Below are positions 10,578 to 17,828 of a DNA stretch of 64,000 bases, in pieces (the first letter of the stretch is position 1; each line of letters starts with the position of its first letter). A program made the translations under genes and the position numbers. Source of the DNA: Mycolicibacterium gadium (lineage in GTDB: Bacteria > Actinomycetota > Actinomycetes > Mycobacteriales > Mycobacteriaceae); NCBI RefSeq assembly GCF_010728925.1, contig NZ_AP022608.1, positions 5,208,001-5,272,000 on the forward strand. Direction: 5' to 3'. A model generated the notes under the pieces. It saw only the letters and a program-made list of their open reading frames with translations. It did not search any database and was not told the origin of the DNA.

Positions 10578-11262
10578 CTTCGGGTTCTTCCACCGGTGCG
10601 CCGCCGTTGAGGAGTTGTTCGAACTGCTGCTGGAGTTCGGTGATGACCGAGGCGGTCATGATGGCGGTGATGACGGGGGAGATGGTGTAGCTGTCCTCGT
10701 CGTCGTGGGTTTTGCGCAGGATCTCCAGGCCGGTGAGGCGGGCGATGGCGCCGTCGATGCGGGCGGCGAAGGTGACGGCGTCGCGGTCGGTGTCGTTGAG
10801 GACGCCGGAGAACAGGCCGTGCATCTCGTCGCGGCTGATGACGACGGCCTGGCCGCCGGAGGCGCGTGACATCTGGCACAGGTGCAGGGCGAGGATGGAG
10901 TCGTAGGTGCCGAGCGGTTCGCGGCGCAGAAGCTTGATGCCCCTGGCGGATTCGTAGCGGGCCTGTTCGACGAAGGCGACCTCGGTGCCGTCGACGATGC
11001 GCAGGAGCAGGTCGAGTTCGGAGAGTCTTGTGGCGAGGTCTTTGCGGTATTCGAGGACCCAGCTGTAGACGTCGGCGTCGGCTTCGGCGCTGATGTAGCG
11101 GCGGGTGAGCAGGTGCTGCAGGGCCCAGCAGGCGCGGTCGGGCAGTTCGGAGACGTCGCCGTCGAAGCGGGGGCGGCGTTGGCCGGGTGTGCGGGTTTGT
11201 TGGTCGACCTGGGGGAGTTCAGAAAACGCAGCGAAGTCGGCGTCTTGTTCGGCCGTGGTCAC
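10570..11262 (-). CDS. jetB: Wadjet kite-like subunit JetB (DUF4194, MksE-type)
   Basis: The 230-residue protein belongs by context and pattern to DUF4194/MksE, the winged-helix kite subunit that bridges JetA and the JetC heads. I use GTG 11262, preceded by GAGGAA 7 nt upstream, giving MTTAEQD. The motif-bearing middle ([16 protein letters not shown].., then the [10 protein letters not shown].. block) and the wHTH-like C-terminal half are intact. It overlaps jetC by 8 nt. It is separated from jetA by two plus-strand genes and has its own upstream element, which closely resembles the one in front of jetA, so it is probably transcribed from its own promoter. Confidence 0.85.
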   Translation of the reverse strand: MTTAEQDADFAAFSELPQVDQQTRTPGQRRPRFDGDVSELPDRACWALQHLLTRRYISAEADADVYSWVLEYRKDLATRLSELDLLLRIVDGTEVAFVEQARYESARGIKLLRREPLGTYDSILALHLCQMSRASGGQAVVISRDEMHGLFSGVLNDTDRDAVTFAARIDGAIARLTGLEILRKTHDDEDSYTISPVITAIMTASVITELQQQFEQLLNGGAPVEEPEDG

Positions 11263-11297
11263 GTGTGTTCCTCGCTCTGTAGTTGGTCGGACGCCCC

Positions 11298-11390
11298 AAC
11301 TTAGGGCACCGGTCCGACATGTCGGGCTCCGGCCGGGGCCGTGTCGGCAGAGAAATTTGACGGTTCACCGTTTGCCGACGTCAGCCGAAT
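11298..11390 (-). promoter_or_regulatory. Putative jetB promoter, shared with jetA
   Basis: On the minus strand a TANNNT -10 candidate (TAAGTT, 11298-11303) sits 35 nt before the jetB GTG. It is embedded in GGTGCCCTAAGTTGGGG, with a palindrome CCGACATGTCGG just upstream (within about 11313-11326). Further upstream GCTGACGTCGGCAAAC is conserved. The same blocks in the same order precede jetA, with the -10 candidate 37 nt from its start. Conservation between two otherwise different upstream regions supports function. The -35 is not obvious. Confidence 0.55.
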
Positions 11391-11864
11391 GGCTGCGCTG
11401 GCAAGGCTTTGCGGTGGGCGGTGCTGCTGTGAAACGTGAGGCAAATGTTGTTTGGTTGGCACGTCCTGGGGATCGCTACAGACGCGTGGTCCCGTTTATG
11501 TGCTGTGGCGCGCGGGCGGGGCACTGTCCGAGTTGCCAGCCTCACAGCGAATTTGTCGCTCAAGTACTACGGCTCGTCCCACCTTTAGCGAATGTGTCGC
11601 TCGGAGCTTGGCAGCTCGATAGTCGACCCAACGCTGCGCACACCAGACCTCGGCGACCTGGAGCAGGTTTGGTGAGATGGGCTGGAGTAAGGTCGGACGC
11701 GCGTGGCGCGCGAACCGGTCAACTCACACCGCGACCACCCGGACCAGATCTTCGAGACCCGCGAAGTCGTCCGCGTTGCGGTAGCGAAGAGTGCTACAGC
11801 TTGCTAAGTCTCAAGTGGGTTCGCCGAGGTTCGCGGATTGGTGCACCGCGAGAACTACCATGCG
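11391..11864. other. Gene-poor spacer between jetB and a plus-strand pair
   Basis: About 470 nt with no ORF I can support on either strand. It holds the distal part of the jetB upstream region and the 5' region of the following plus-strand genes. I see no repeat or RNA signature. Confidence 0.4.
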
Positions 11865-11867
11865 GTG

Positions 11868-12389
11868 ATGGGCACCGACGTCGACCTGCTGAAACACCCG
11901 GTGGTATCCGCTGCCGTCGGTACGGCGGCGATGGCGGTCGGAGCCGCGGGGGTCGCCTATCGCGTGGCGGAGAAGGTGCCGGTGTTCGGGCCGCTGATGC
12001 GGCGCGGCGTCGTCGGTCTCTCCGAGCGGGGCGACCAGTGGGTGACCCAGAGCGCCGAGCAAGTCAAGGCCCTGGTGGCCGCGGTCGCGGTCGGTCTGGT
12101 GGATCTGGTGCTCGACGAGATCGATCTGAACGCGCTGGTGCGCGAGCGAGTGGACATCGACGCGCTCGCCGCCGATCTCGACATCGACGCGGTGATCAAC
12201 CGGGTCGACCTGATCGCCTTGGCGGACAAGGTGATTGAAGGTGTCGACCTGCCGGCCATCATCCGCGAATCGACGAATTCGATGACCGCCGAGGTGATGA
12301 CGGACGTGCGCACGCAGGGTGAGCGGGCCGACGACGCCGTGGCAGGGATCGTCAACCGCATGCTGGGGCGTGACCGGGACATCCGGTGA
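11868..12389 (+). CDS. Conserved mycobacterial-type protein with repeated Asp-hydrophobic motifs
   Basis: Several starts are possible (TTG 11838, GTG 11865, ATG 11868). I prefer ATG 11868 (MGTDVDLLKHP), giving about 173 residues. A short Ala/Gly-rich hydrophobic stretch (SAAVGTAAMAVGAAGVAY) near the N-terminus may be membrane-associated. Residues about 85-145 carry a striking repeat of the form (V/L/I)D(I/L)xA(L/V)hxxx, seen as VDIDALAADLDIDAVINRVD and continuing to GVDLPAIIRE. The stop overlaps the GTG of the RDD gene (GTGA), so the two form an operon. Function unknown. The pair looks like ordinary chromosomal membrane genes that now separate jetA from jetB. Confidence 0.75.
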   Translation: MGTDVDLLKHPVVSAAVGTAAMAVGAAGVAYRVAEKVPVFGPLMRRGVVGLSERGDQWVTQSAEQVKALVAAVAVGLVDLVLDEIDLNALVRERVDIDALAADLDIDAVINRVDLIALADKVIEGVDLPAIIRESTNSMTAEVMTDVRTQGERADDAVAGIVNRMLGRDRDIR

Positions 12390-12832
12390 CCTCATCGGAA
12401 CCCGAGGTTGGCCGGGCGGCCGGGATCATCACGCGAGGTTTGGCGGCGGTCATCGACCTGGTGGTGGTGCTGCTGATCATCGGCGCGCTGTACGGCGGCC
12501 TGGTGTTGGTGCGGCTGGTCTATTCGCCGACGGCGTTCAGTCTGCCGTCGGTGAACGCGGTGTTCTCGACGGTGACGACGTTTGCCGTCGCGGTGGTGTA
12601 TCTGACCGGATGCTGGACGGTCTCCGGGTCGACCGCGGGTGCGGTGACGATGGGTCTGCGGGTGGTCGGGCGACGGTCGCCGCGGGTGAGCCTGGTCGTC
12701 GGGTTTCTGCGGGCGATCTGCTGTGTGCTCTTCCCGATCGGCCTGCTCTGGGTCGTGGTCGATCGTCAGCGAAGGTCGTTGCAGGACATCGTCTTCCGAA
12801 CGCGGGTGATCTACTCGAAGGCGGCACGGTGA
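12386..12832 (+). CDS. RDD-family membrane protein
   Basis: The 148-residue product starts at GTG 12386, overlapping the upstream stop. It has an Arg early (TRGLAAVIDLVVVLL, giving the R..D pattern of RDD proteins), three or four hydrophobic segments (about residues 17-40, 60-80 and 105-128), and a conserved tail (VVDRQRRSLQDIVFRT) that matches the final D of RDD domains. RDD proteins are small integral membrane proteins, some linked to Na+/Li+-H+ exchange or transport; no substrate can be assigned here. It lies between jetA and jetB on the opposite strand. Confidence 0.85.
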   Translation: MTSSEPEVGRAAGIITRGLAAVIDLVVVLLIIGALYGGLVLVRLVYSPTAFSLPSVNAVFSTVTTFAVAVVYLTGCWTVSGSTAGAVTMGLRVVGRRSPRVSLVVGFLRAICCVLFPIGLLWVVVDRQRRSLQDIVFRTRVIYSKAAR

Positions 12833-12929
12833 CGGCAGCAGTCGTGCAGCTCAGGGCATTTGGTAGTCGCTTAACGCTTCACGTTGCGGACTCGATTCGA
12901 TCGCGGGACGTGACCCTGGCGGCTGCAGG

Positions 12930-14366
12930 TCATGATGCGGCGCTGGCGAGGGTCGTGATCGGTTCGGTGAACGTTAGACGGGGGACGGCGATTTCGCGGT
13001 CGCGGCCGTCGAGGGATTTGAAGCGGACGGTGGTGGACTCGGTGTCTGGCGGGTTGGGCTGGGTCAGCGCCCAGGACCACAGCACGATGACGTGGCCGAG
13101 GTAGGCGGTATCGAGCATCGCGACGGCGTCGGGGAGTGCCACCGGTCCGTTGCGGAGGGCGTGGTTGAGCATGTCGGACATGGCGGGGGCGTCGACCTGG
13201 GTGGTGAGGGCGGCGAAGCTGGTGAGGTCGACGTCGCCTTCGGCGGGTTTGGCGGGCTGGGGGTTGGAGAGGTCGCCGATCTTGAAGCCAAGGGCACCAA
13301 CGGAACTGATGGTGTGGCGCGCGAGGGGGACGTCAATGTCGAGACGGGAGTCGGTGAAGCTGGTCTTGAGGAGGGCGCGGGCGGCGCCGATGGCGTCGTT
13401 GAGTTGGCGGGCGACGCCGCGGCTCTGCTCCATGGTGCCGAAGGCGGTGAAGCGTTTGACGCGTTGGGCGCAGCGCTGCTGGATGCGTTCGACTTCGTCG
13501 ATCTGGTGGCCGACGTGTTCGAAGAAGCCGGCCATGACCTTGCGCAGGGCGGGGTCTAGCGCGGGCAGGGCGTCGGCGACGGCGGCGACGTCGGCCTCGA
13601 ACTCGGCGCGTTGGTCGGGGTCGTTGATCATGCGCAGGAAGGCGCGATGCGAGTCGCGGCCCTGGGAGTCCCAGGCGGCCTGGTAGTCGGTGTACATCTG
13701 GCGCTGGCGGTCGCGGTACTGCGTGTTGGAGTCGATGGGTTCGTCCAGCGCCGCGGTGGCCTGCTCGATCATGGTGCCGTATTGGCCGATGTCGGTGATG
13801 AGGCGTTCCATCTGCAGGGCGATGGCACGGGCCTCGTCGTAGCAGTCGGTGACGTCGGGTGCCGGGCGCTGGCCGGCGTCGAGTTGGTCGAGTTCCTCAT
13901 GCAGGGAAGCGATTTCGGCTTCGATGTGCTTGCGGATGCGGGCGGGGTCGTTGTCGACTTTGACGGCGACCTGCTTGAGGCGCGAGGCGATGCCGGTGAT
14001 GGAGCCGCCGGTGGCGATGGTGTCCTGGCGGCGCATGGACCTTAGGAAGTCCAGGGCACGGCGGGCGTCTTGGGTGAGGTAGCAGACGTTCTGTTCGTGG
14101 CGTTCGTCGACGATGCGGTGCAGCCAGCCTTGGGCTGCCCAGGTCTTGATGAGGGCGAGGCCGGACTGGGGGTCGTCGAGATCGTTCAGGTCGCGTTCGA
14201 GCCGGACGACGAGCTCGGTCTCGGGGAGGGCGCCGTCGTTGAGGTGGCGTTCCATCAAGGTCGCGTAGAGGCTGAGGTTGGTGGTGGCGAGTAGACGGAT
14301 CGCGCGGGAGCCTTGCAGGTCGCGGTTGAGCTCGAGGAGGTCGGCTGCTCTTGCGTTGTTGTCCAC
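12930..14366 (-). CDS. jetA: Wadjet kleisin-like subunit JetA (DUF3375, MksF-type)
   Basis: JetA/MksF is the kleisin that closes the JetC ring and contacts the JetD nuclease. The 478-residue protein starts at GTG 14366 (MDNNARAADLLELNRDLQG) with GAGGG upstream. The N-terminal winged-helix region (residues about 20-110), a long helical middle with many E/D/Q heptads (about 130-290) and a C-terminal winged-helix block (about 380-470) fit DUF3375. The gene looks complete. In canonical loci jetA is followed directly by jetB. Here about 1.7 kb with two plus-strand genes intervenes, and jetA has its own promoter-like element. A fragment of a second jetA lies at 17.4 kb. Confidence 0.85.
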   Translation of the reverse strand: MDNNARAADLLELNRDLQGSRAIRLLATTNLSLYATLMERHLNDGALPETELVVRLERDLNDLDDPQSGLALIKTWAAQGWLHRIVDERHEQNVCYLTQDARRALDFLRSMRRQDTIATGGSITGIASRLKQVAVKVDNDPARIRKHIEAEIASLHEELDQLDAGQRPAPDVTDCYDEARAIALQMERLITDIGQYGTMIEQATAALDEPIDSNTQYRDRQRQMYTDYQAAWDSQGRDSHRAFLRMINDPDQRAEFEADVAAVADALPALDPALRKVMAGFFEHVGHQIDEVERIQQRCAQRVKRFTAFGTMEQSRGVARQLNDAIGAARALLKTSFTDSRLDIDVPLARHTISSVGALGFKIGDLSNPQPAKPAEGDVDLTSFAALTTQVDAPAMSDMLNHALRNGPVALPDAVAMLDTAYLGHVIVLWSWALTQPNPPDTESTTVRFKSLDGRDREIAVPRLTFTEPITTLASAAS

Positions 14367-14403
14367 CCATCCCTCTATCTAGTTGAATTCGTCCGGAGGC
14401 CCC

Positions 14404-14496
14404 AACATAGGGCACGGCGCCGACATCTCCTTTGCGCCGAAGGGAGTGTCGGGGCGATTTTGTTCACCGGAACGGTTTGCCGACGTCAGCGGAATG
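14404..14496 (-). promoter_or_regulatory. Putative jetA promoter, shared with jetB
   Basis: A TATGTT -10 candidate (minus strand, 14404-14409) lies 37 nt before the jetA GTG, inside GTGCCCTATGTTGGGGC. Farther upstream come GACACTCCC, CGGTGAACA and GCTGACGTCGGCAAAC, all shared with the jetB upstream region. A short stem just beyond it (GGGGGCT..AGCCC at about 14504-14519) may belong to the same element. Confidence 0.55.
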
Positions 14497-14609
14497 TGCG
14501 GGGGCTAAAAGCCCTGCGCTCGCCGAAAGACGGGGTGGGACGGAAGTGAAAGTTGTTGCTCATGGGAGCTCGGGGCCGACGGGTGTTTGCGTGGCTGAAG
14601 CGTGTGTCG

Positions 14610-15225
14610 TCAGGCCTGGATGGCCTTGGCGATGGTGATCAGCCGGGTCGGCGCATCGGTTTTGTCCAGCGAGTGAGCGGTTTCACGGATGGTGCGGACG
14701 AGGGCCCATGCTTTGGCGCGGTCTTCGTCGAAGCCGGCGGCGTCGACGACTGTGTAGAAGCGGTGGCGGACGTCGTCGCGGGTCGGGTTACCGTCCCAGC
14801 CGGTCCATAGCATGGGCTCGAGTTCGTAATGTGGAACGCCGTTAATGGGTGCGGGGCGATCGCCAGCCACGGTTCGCGCTGCGCGGCAAGCACTTTGCCG
14901 TAGTGCAGGTTGCCGTGCAGGACGGTGTCGGTGGGTTCGGCGGCGAGATCGAGGCGCAGCGCGAGGCCGGCGATGACGATGAAGGCGTCATCATTGGGCT
15001 GGGACGGTTTCGGTGCTCAGTCGTTCCAGCAGCAGCAGTGCGTGCCGGTGCAGGTCCGCGCGAAGCAGGCGGACGGCACCGTTGCCGTTTTCAGCGTCGC
15101 AGCACGAGGTGGGCGTATTCGGAGGTGCCGATCTTGAGGACGGCGGGTGTGCCGTCGGCTCGGACCGGAAGCACGCGAGAGCCGTCGGTTTCGGTGGCGG
15201 TCACGACGGGGCTCGCGCTGTGAGT
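14610..15225 (-). pseudogene. Decayed aminoglycoside-phosphotransferase-like kinase
   Basis: Three frames on the minus strand hold successive pieces of one kinase. The first is an N-lobe segment (SRVLPVRADGTPAVLKIG, about 15120-15190). The second is a helix (VRLLRADLHRHALLLERL, about 15010-15070). The third is the catalytic loop (DTVLHGNLHYGKVLA, about 14890-14945), followed by a C-terminal block (GVPHYELEPMLWTGWDGNP, from about 14845 to the stop at 14610). Frames change near 15095, 15000 and 14845. The catalytic HGDLH..N signature reads HGNLH..K, so both the Asp and the metal-binding Asn are replaced. This pattern fits APH(6)/hydroxyurea-type kinases (PF04655-like), and the gene is certainly non-functional as read. 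The subfamily assignment is moderate. Confidence 0.65.
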
Positions 15226-15590
15226 CGTGTGGGATGCACTCCGATGCGGGTGGGCCGACGTCGTCGATGTCCGTCCTCGCCGACGACGCTGCTGCGCTGC
15301 CGGAGGCGTTCGACGACACGATGGCCGGCTCGGAGACCGTCGTGTGCCCTGAAAATATCAAATCGTCAGGGCCGTTGCGACGCAACGCCGACCCGCCACC
15401 CACCGGAAATTTCGACTGCGGAACACCGAGACGGTACTGCGTTGATCGCCTGGACCACCACCGCTGGCCTGCTGCTCAACGCGGTCGAGACCGACGTGTC
15501 GGGAACCAACCCGTACCGCTGACGGTCGTCGCACTCCTGACCCTGTGAACTCGCAGAGTTCAATCAGGAATCGGTGTGAAGACAATAATC
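15226..15590. other. Stretch without a supportable gene
   Basis: About 365 nt. The far end may contain the remaining N-terminus of the decayed kinase, but I could not follow it in any frame. Nothing else is recognised. Confidence 0.3.
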
Positions 15591-15755
15591 ATGACCACCG
15601 TCCTATCCGTGATCGGGTTCGCTTACCTCGCGTTGTGTGCGTACGGGATCTCCCGCACCGGCAGCGCCGAGGGCCTGGCTGACATCGGAAACACAAGACT
15701 GCTGGGGGTCGTCGCCATCGGCCTGGCTGTTGCCACGGGCGTGCGGAAGAAGTAG
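15591..15755 (+). CDS. Small hydrophobic protein, 54 residues
   Basis: ATG 15591 opens a 54-residue frame ending at TAG 15753-15755. Two hydrophobic stretches (VLSVIGFAYLALCAYGI and LLGVVAIGLAVATGV) flank a short polar loop, and the C-terminus is basic (RKK). This is the shape of a two-helix membrane miniprotein. No strong ribosome-binding site is visible and I know no homologue, so it may be a chance frame. Confidence 0.4.
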   Translation: MTTVLSVIGFAYLALCAYGISRTGSAEGLADIGNTRLLGVVAIGLAVATGVRKK

Positions 15756-15797
15756 CGCCAAGCTGGACATGTGGGGCAAGTGAAGGTTGTCGGGTGG

Positions 15798-15965
15798 TTA
15801 GCTGACCGCTGCGGCACGCAGGACGTTCTCGGTGTGCCGGTCACGGACGGCCTTGGGTGCCTGACTCTCCAGGTCCAGGTTGGCGCTGCTGATCGCGTCC
15901 AGTTCCTCGACCGTCGCGGCGATGTTCTCGAGGACCTTGTCGAGGTCGGCATCGAAGGTTGCCAT
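15798..15965 (-). CDS. Small acidic helical protein, 55 residues
   Basis: I start it at ATG 15965 (MATFDADLDKVLENIAA), with GAGAGG about 7 nt upstream, rather than at the longer in-frame start. The sequence is almost entirely amphipathic helix with many D/E residues. It begins about 20 nt after the stop of the GAF-membrane gene on the same strand, so the two probably form an operon. A partner or regulator of that sensor is possible but unproven. Confidence 0.6.
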   Translation of the reverse strand: MATFDADLDKVLENIAATVEELDAISSANLDLESQAPKAVRDRHTENVLRAAAVS

Positions 15966-15984
15966 CAGATACCTCTCGTTTCCA

Positions 15985-16890
15985 TCAGCTGGCACCTTCG
16001 ATGGTACCGGGACCCAGTGACTTCAGCGTCGTGACGTCGTTGCGCGTCTTAAGTTCATCACCGGCGGCCGCCGCCTCCGCGAGGGCGAGCATCCGTGCGG
16101 CCACAATCAGCGATACCCGGTCCAACTCGGTGAGGTCGCCGACCTTCAGGGCGTTTGCGGTCAGCATCCCGAACACCGCGTTTCCCACGCGAACGGGCAC
16201 GGTCACGAAGGTCTTGTACGGTTTGGAGCCCCAGTCGAGGTCGGGTACGGGTGTGCGCGCGTCCCGGATCTCGCAGTTCTTGGCCGGGGTGGTGAGCTCC
16301 CGCCAAATCGAGTGGGTGGGATGGTCTGCTGCCCGAAACTCGGTGGTGGCGTCCTCCGGGCGCCCCCGGCTGACGGGCTCGGTCATCTGGTAGTTCCCTG
16401 AAGCGTCTTTGGTGAGTGGGTAGAAGCTGGCGCGGACATCAGGCGCGCTGGGGATCTGGGAGGCGAGCTCGGCCGCGGCGAGCCGCACTGCCGGCATCTG
16501 CTGCCGAGCTGCTCCAGGCGTCGATCTGCTCACCTTCTCCATGTAGTCCAAGAAAGCCATCAGGCGGATCACTGCCCGAGCCCCCGCTTTTCGTTCGGCT
16601 TCGGTGGAGCGCGCTTCGAGCTTCTTGGCGTGACGGTCTGCGAACTTATCGATGGCGGCGGACACCGCCGCCAGGATCGCTGCGATCACGGTGACGCGCG
16701 GCGCCCACGTACTCATGAAGACGTTCTCCGGCGCCTTCGCGAAGGTCGCGACGGCGATGGCGACCGCCGCGATCAGTGTGATGAGCAGGAGGATGTACTT
16801 GTCGCGGAACCAGAGTGCGCACGCACCGAGCCACATTGCAACGGCGTCGCACATCGTCGCCCATCGCGACTTGTTCTGATGCTCGCCCAC
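15985..16890 (-). CDS. Membrane protein with GAF-like cytoplasmic domain
   Basis: The 301-residue product has two transmembrane helices (about residues 18-50 and 62-82), then a basic, helical linker with an E/K/R-rich coiled coil (about 83-130). A C-terminal domain of about 150 residues ends in TFVTVPVRVGNAVFGMLTANA and ..DRVSLIVAARMLALAEAA, the last two strands and helix of a GAF fold. GAF domains bind small ligands such as nucleotides. No enzymatic domain is attached, so it may sense and signal through the small partner encoded 20 nt downstream. It lies among the Wadjet debris, but I see no direct link to that system. Confidence 0.7.
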   Translation of the reverse strand: MGEHQNKSRWATMCDAVAMWLGACALWFRDKYILLLITLIAAVAIAVATFAKAPENVFMSTWAPRVTVIAAILAAVSAAIDKFADRHAKKLEARSTEAERKAGARAVIRLMAFLDYMEKVSRSTPGAARQQMPAVRLAAAELASQIPSAPDVRASFYPLTKDASGNYQMTEPVSRGRPEDATTEFRAADHPTHSIWRELTTPAKNCEIRDARTPVPDLDWGSKPYKTFVTVPVRVGNAVFGMLTANALKVGDLTELDRVSLIVAARMLALAEAAAAGDELKTRNDVTTLKSLGPGTIEGAS

Positions 16891-17355
16891 GGTGTTCAGC
16901 GTCTCACGTGTGGTTTGTGGCGGGGTTCAGTTTGCGTGGCGGATCAAGGATTCGGGGATGCTTGGGGTTTCGTGTTTGCGCAGCCCTTCGAATAGGAGGG
17001 AGATGTGGCGCAGTCAGCGGCGGATAGCAACTGTTAGCCCGAAGGAGACTCGTCATGACGAAGCACGTAGCGAACCCCACTAGAATTGGTCGCCAGCGCG
17101 TCGGACCGGGCGGTGTGGTGTCCGTCTGACCGCCGGGTGCAGGACGGCTCATGCCGCGGCGGGCTGGACGCGCGGCCGTGCGCGGGGCCAGCGACGCCAG
17201 GATCAGGCACGGGTTGTCGCAGCTGCGGCCAGACTGCAAGTCGTTGTCGTTGTCAAGCGCGTCGCGTCGTCGTCTCTGTCGGTGATGCCAGAGATGGCGT
17301 CATGTGCCTTCTGACCTTCGGTGCGCCGCACCACTGCCTTGTCCGCCGAGGGCAG
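16891..17355. other. Gene-poor stretch before the jetA fragment
   Basis: About 465 nt. The only translatable item of note is a 24-codon frame from ATG 17055 to TGA 17129 with a strong GAAGGAG upstream, possibly a leader peptide or the truncated start of a lost gene. The segment 17130-17355 looks like rearranged sequence leading into the jetA duplication. Confidence 0.25.
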
Positions 17356-17702
17356 TTGGAGTCGATGGGTTCGTCGAGTGCGGCGGTAGCCTGCTCGATC
17401 ATGGTTCCGTACTGGCTGATGTCGATGATGAGGCGTTCCATCTGCAGGGCGATGGGGCGGGCCTCGTCGTAGCAGCCGGTGACGTCGGGTGCGGCGCGTT
17501 GGCCGGCGTCGAGTTGGTCGAGTTCCTCATGCAGCTCGGCGATTTCGGCTTCGATGTGCTCGCGGATGCGAGGGGGATCGTTGTCGACCCGTAGGGCGAC
17601 CTCCTTGAGACGCGACGCGATGCGGGTGATGGAGCTGCCGGTGGCGATGGTGTCCTGGCGGCGCATGCTCCGTAGGAAGTCGAGGGCGCGGCGGGTTCCT
17701 GG
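17356..17702 (-). pseudogene. Fragment of a second jetA copy
   Basis: This segment is nearly identical to 13726-14072 inside jetA over about 345 nt. It encodes, on the minus strand, RRALDFLRSMRRQDTIATG through QMERLI and ALDEPIDSN, i.e. JetA residues about 97-214. Homology stops abruptly on both sides. It lacks a start region and the C-terminal two thirds, so it cannot be functional. Most differences between the copies are silent or conservative, which suggests divergence from a related allele rather than a very recent copy. It is evidence that Wadjet genes have been duplicated or replaced here. Confidence 0.85.
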
Positions 17703-17828
17703 GTGCTTGTGGTGTTGGTCGTGAGCCCTGTGAGGACCACCAAATCACTCGGAAAGAAGGCCACGACATGATGGGAGCCATGGACGGAGCACGGGCCAAC
17801 CGTCGAACCGACGTCGTCTCGCGCCGCT

